DNA of 60,118 nt from an uncultured Eggerthellaceae bacterium (GTDB lineage Bacteria > Actinomycetota > Coriobacteriia > Coriobacteriales > Eggerthellaceae), in the NCBI GenBank assembly GCA_910588205.1, contig CAJUQK010000013.1, positions 1 through 60,118 on the forward strand, read 5' to 3'. Shown here one piece after another: positions 57,862 to 60,118 of the stretch. The position numbers and the translations under genes are program-made. Under the pieces are notes generated by a model. That model ran no database searches. It saw nothing but the letters and a program-made list of their open reading frames with translations, and was not told where the DNA came from. The stretch's first letter is position 1. Each line of letters opens with the position of its first letter.

Positions 57862-59079
57862 TCAGATGTCAAGGAGCCAGTCGATGAGGTTGATGCCCTG
57901 AATTCCGTTTCTGCTGGGCTGAAAATCATTGAGCGAGAGAACGTACTTCGGGTAGTTGTCAGGCAGCGCCTCTAGCACGGAAAACTCTCGATCAACAGTG
58001 CTCTTCTCGGCAAGCAGATAAGCCACCTGGTAGTACTCGCGTTCCCCGCTCCTTTCCGCGATGAAATCGATCTCCCTATCTCCCACCTTACCGATAGAAA
58101 CCTGATACCCTCGCCGGAGCAACTCAATGAACACGATGTTTTCGAGAATCTGGTCGATTGCGCTTGCGTTGGAGAACCCCCGAGCCCTTCGCAACCCCTG
58201 ATCGACTGCGTAGTACTTTTCGTTAAATCTCAGCAGCCGCTTCCCAATAGCATCTTCCCGCTGTACTTTGTACAGCAGGCATGCGTTTTCCGCCGCCCTC
58301 AGGTAACCGTACACAGTGTCCACGGAAATGGAGCGTCTGTCGCTTTTCAGGTAGTCGGAGATATTCTTGGCAGAGAGGGTGTGCCCCACCTGCTCCAGTG
58401 CATAGTCGAGGATCCGCTCCAATTGATTGGCATTGCGGATAGCATTTCGCTGCACGACATCCTTAAGCAGGATGGTTCCATAGATGTCAGTGAGATACTT
58501 GAGCGAGGGATCGTGCTGAAAACCAAGGTCATACTGGAAGGGAAAACCGCCCAGATCGAGATAGTCCGCAAAAGCATTGCGGATATCGATATCCTCTTTC
58601 TCCTTCTTGAGCGCTCGCACGTACTCCTCGAAAGAGAACGGATAAACGGGGATTTGAACATAGCGGCCGGTAATATGCGTCGCCAGCTCACCGGAAAGAA
58701 GATGAGCGTTCGACCCGGTAACGTACATATCAATGTCGTAGTCGACCATAAACGACCGCAATGCCTTCTCCCACCCGTCCACCTCCTGGATTTCATCGAA
58801 GAACGCATAGGTTTTACCAGATTTCGCACAATGCTCGTAGACATAGCTTTGCAGAGTCTTCGCATCGGCAATATGGGAGAACTGCGCAGACTCGAGGTTC
58901 ATGGTTATGATGGATGACTCAGGGACACCGCTGGCCATCAGATGATCTTTAATTTGCCCTAGAAGGGTAGATTTGCCCGAGCGTCTAACACCGACAAGGA
59001 TCTTGATGATGCTCTTTCCGACAAAGGGAAGGATTTGCTCTAGGTAGACTGGCCGATCTATCATCTCGTCCCCATTCAT
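57862..59079 (-). CDS. AAA ATPase with DUF4143 domain
   Basis: The 405-residue protein has an AAA_14 ATPase domain with Walker A VGVRRSGKSTLL (about 30-41) and Walker B TYAFFDEIQEVDGW (about 91-104), then a DUF4143 domain with a PD-(D/E)xK-like end (EREIDFIAER-type GDREIDFIAERSGEREYYQVAYLL). Such proteins are frequent, often multicopy, in anaerobes; their role is unknown. The start is ATG 59079 or 59064; the first lies inside an operator-like palindrome. It is located between a regulator and an insertion sequence, in accessory DNA. Confidence 0.88.
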   Translation of the reverse strand: MNGDEMIDRPVYLEQILPFVGKSIIKILVGVRRSGKSTLLGQIKDHLMASGVPESSIITMNLESAQFSHIADAKTLQSYVYEHCAKSGKTYAFFDEIQEVDGWEKALRSFMVDYDIDMYVTGSNAHLLSGELATHITGRYVQIPVYPFSFEEYVRALKKEKEDIDIRNAFADYLDLGGFPFQYDLGFQHDPSLKYLTDIYGTILLKDVVQRNAIRNANQLERILDYALEQVGHTLSAKNISDYLKSDRRSISVDTVYGYLRAAENACLLYKVQREDAIGKRLLRFNEKYYAVDQGLRRARGFSNASAIDQILENIVFIELLRRGYQVSIGKVGDREIDFIAERSGEREYYQVAYLLAEKSTVDREFSVLEALPDNYPKYVLSLNDFQPSRNGIQGINLIDWLLDI

Positions 59080-59144
59080 AGTTTCGATTACACTCGAAAC
59101 TATAGCAGATATTCTATCTTGTTTCTATTACAGTCGAATCTATC
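59078..59144. promoter_or_regulatory. Tandem operator-like repeats at the ATPase start
   Basis: ATAGTTTCGA (59078-59087) and TCGAAACTAT (59094-59103) form a perfect 10-bp dyad over the ATPase start codon. A related copy, GTTTCTATTACAGTCGAAT, starts 40 bases away at 59121. Minus-strand TAGAAT and TATAGT between them could be -10 boxes, so a repressor bound at both copies would block expression. Confidence 0.6.
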
Positions 59145-59234
59145 AGGTGATATCAAACTTGCATGTAATGCGCTGGTGACACAGGACGGGGCGGATTCTA
59201 GCGATCATTGCACACATTGGAAGGATGTGGTGCA

Positions 59235-60118
59235 ATGCCCAGATATTCCATAGATGATTGGACGGCGGTCAAAGAGAGGCTTCGACTAGGAGACTCGATA
59301 AGGGAATGCGCAAAAAGCACTGGAGTCGACCGAGGAGCTGTTTTCAAGTGGAGCCACATGGATCGCCCTTCGGACCGGATGGTGCTTACGATGGACATCC
59401 CAGACAACCCGATTCCGTGTGCGCGGACATCGCCCAAGCAGCGCCTCACATACGAAGATCGCTGTTTTATCGCAGCCCTTCTCGATGTCGAACGCACCAA
59501 GCAAGAGATTGCCGCTAGAATGGGCATCAGCAGGACGACCGTCGCCCGCGAGCTCACGCGGGCGCAGGAACCCTACGATCCAAGGCGCGCCCAGCTGGAT
59601 GCGAAGGCAAAGGCAAAGAGACCCAAGCCTCGCAAGCTCGATGCCAAAGGCCCTCTTAGGGCCTACGTGCTGCAGATGCTTGCAAGCAGATGGTCGCCCG
59701 AGCAGATCTCCGAGAGGATCGAGAAGGACTTTCCGGATGATGGAGGGATGCGCATAAGCCACGAAGCGATATATCAGTCTCTCTACGTCCAAGGCCATGG
59801 GACCCTGCGCCACGAGCTCGGCATCGAGTGCTCCTTGCGCACCAAGCGGCACGGACGCAAGCCGACATCCAAGCTCCCTTGCAAGAACAGGCCTTGGCTT
59901 AAGGATGCCCACATATCCAAAAGGCCCCCTGAGGCCGATGACCGCTCCATCCCCGGACATTGGGAAGGCGACCTGATCATCGGAGGCGACCTTTCAAGCT
60001 GCCTTATCACCCTTGCGGAGAGGCCCTCGCGCTTCCTTTTGATGTCGAGGATCACCTGCCAAACGTATGACAGGGGACGGGGCGGCTTCAAGGGGTCATT
60101 GCACCATCAAGATGACAG
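59235..60118 (+). CDS. IS30-family transposase (partial, interrupted)
   Basis: The frame begins ATG at 59235 and stays open to the window edge (294 codons). It has two N-terminal helix-turn-helix regions (IRECAKSTGVDRGAVFKWS; TKQEIAARMGISRTTVAREL), the IS30 stretch SRWSPEQISERIEKDFP, SHEAIYQSLYVQGHGTLRHEL and the start of the DDE core IPGHWEGDLIIG with its first Asp. After about codon 278 the sequence changes into a second IS30-like end (from 60068), so the later catalytic residues are missing here. It is therefore probably inactive unless the encoded fusion is read differently beyond the window. Confidence 0.85.
   Translation, partial: MPRYSIDDWTAVKERLRLGDSIRECAKSTGVDRGAVFKWSHMDRPSDRMVLTMDIPDNPIPCARTSPKQRLTYEDRCFIAALLDVERTKQEIAARMGISRTTVARELTRAQEPYDPRRAQLDAKAKAKRPKPRKLDAKGPLRAYVLQMLASRWSPEQISERIEKDFPDDGGMRISHEAIYQSLYVQGHGTLRHELGIECSLRTKRHGRKPTSKLPCKNRPWLKDAHISKRPPEADDRSIPGHWEGDLIIGGDLSSCLITLAERPSRFLLMSRITCQTYDRGRGGFKGSLHHQDD
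60068..60118 (+). repeat. Second IS30-like end inside the transposase gene
   Basis: TGACAGGGGACGGGGCGG (60068-60085), followed by CTTCAAGGGGTCATTGCACCA, parallels the left end at 59177 and its downstream CATTGCAC. This suggests a nested insertion or recombination between IS copies. Confidence 0.7.

Larger units (their letters stand above)
59177..60118 (+). mobile_element. IS30-family insertion sequence, right part beyond window
   Basis: The left end is TGACACAGGACGGGGCGG (59177-59194). The transposase starts 41 bases inside. Its start codon and ribosome-binding site lie in a hairpin (59206-59237). The element is interrupted at 60068 by a second, related end. The right end is not in the window. 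Confidence 0.8.

Noticed and set aside
1..60118. CRISPR array or phage defence island
   Set aside because: No regularly spaced repeats, cas genes, restriction-modification or toxin-antitoxin pair could be supported; the AAA/DUF4143 ATPase alone is not evidence of defence.

Overview
The window looks like chromosome of an anaerobic, moderately high-GC Actinomycetota, most likely class Coriobacteriia (Eggerthellaceae-like). This is inference from gene content and style: a complete arginine deiminase energy pathway, MenA for menaquinone, L-lactate dehydrogenase, a split archaeal-type glutamate synthase with a type III glutamine synthetase, AGGAGG ribosome-binding sites and TAGAAT/TATACT -10 boxes. 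No rRNA, CRISPR array, prophage or replication origin was seen.

Layout. 1-3.9 kb (minus strand): tmRNA, an acidic hypothetical protein, smpB, an M42 aminopeptidase with a long C-terminal extension and a small basic protein; both trans-translation partners are therefore local. 3.9-7 kb (plus): pyrE, a two-gene putative DNA-repair unit (radical SAM protein plus partner) behind SOS-box-like sequences, and tRNA-Thr. 7.2-14.35 kb: a PucR-type regulator divergent from arcA-arcB-arcC and a YfcC/DcuC-type transporter, ending at a strong terminator. 14.4-19.1 kb: DNA polymerase IV, an L,D-transpeptidase, murI, rdgB, tRNA-Pro. 19.1-34.2 kb: ordinary metabolism and transport, including a cell-wall-anchored surface protein, an alanine/glycine symporter behind a single glycine riboswitch, MenA, Ogt, a TDT transporter divergent from a LysR regulator, a FetAB-like exporter and murB. 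34.3-41.8 kb: RarD, a decayed MFS/LysR divergon, L-lactate dehydrogenase, and several small regulator loci (XRE, PadR-DUF1700, XRE-membrane). 41.9-44.5 kb: a SulP transporter and a DUF454 protein.

44.9-53.8 kb is one plus-strand operon, visibly richer in G/C at third codon positions than its flanks: three split glutamate-synthase subunits, glutamine synthetase III, CTP synthase and PurF. It makes glutamine and glutamate and includes two major glutamine consumers. I found no small NADPH-dependent GltD-type subunit in the window.

53.8-60.1 kb is a patchwork of accessory DNA: scattered IS30-like end sequences and another 24-base repeat on both sides of a TetR/aldo-keto reductase pair, an alpha/beta hydrolase fragment cut at an IS end, a TipA-like MerR regulator with a textbook 19-bp-spacer promoter, an AAA/DUF4143 ATPase, and an IS30-family transposase interrupted by a second IS30-like end at the window edge.

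The features most worth follow-up are regulatory: the singleton glycine riboswitch, paired TetR operators, PadR and XRE palindromes, the MerR promoter with an internal TipAS-like start, and a hairpin over the transposase start. The best candidates for little-described biology are the putative SOS-linked radical SAM repair pair and the ammonia-assimilation/glutamine-use operon.
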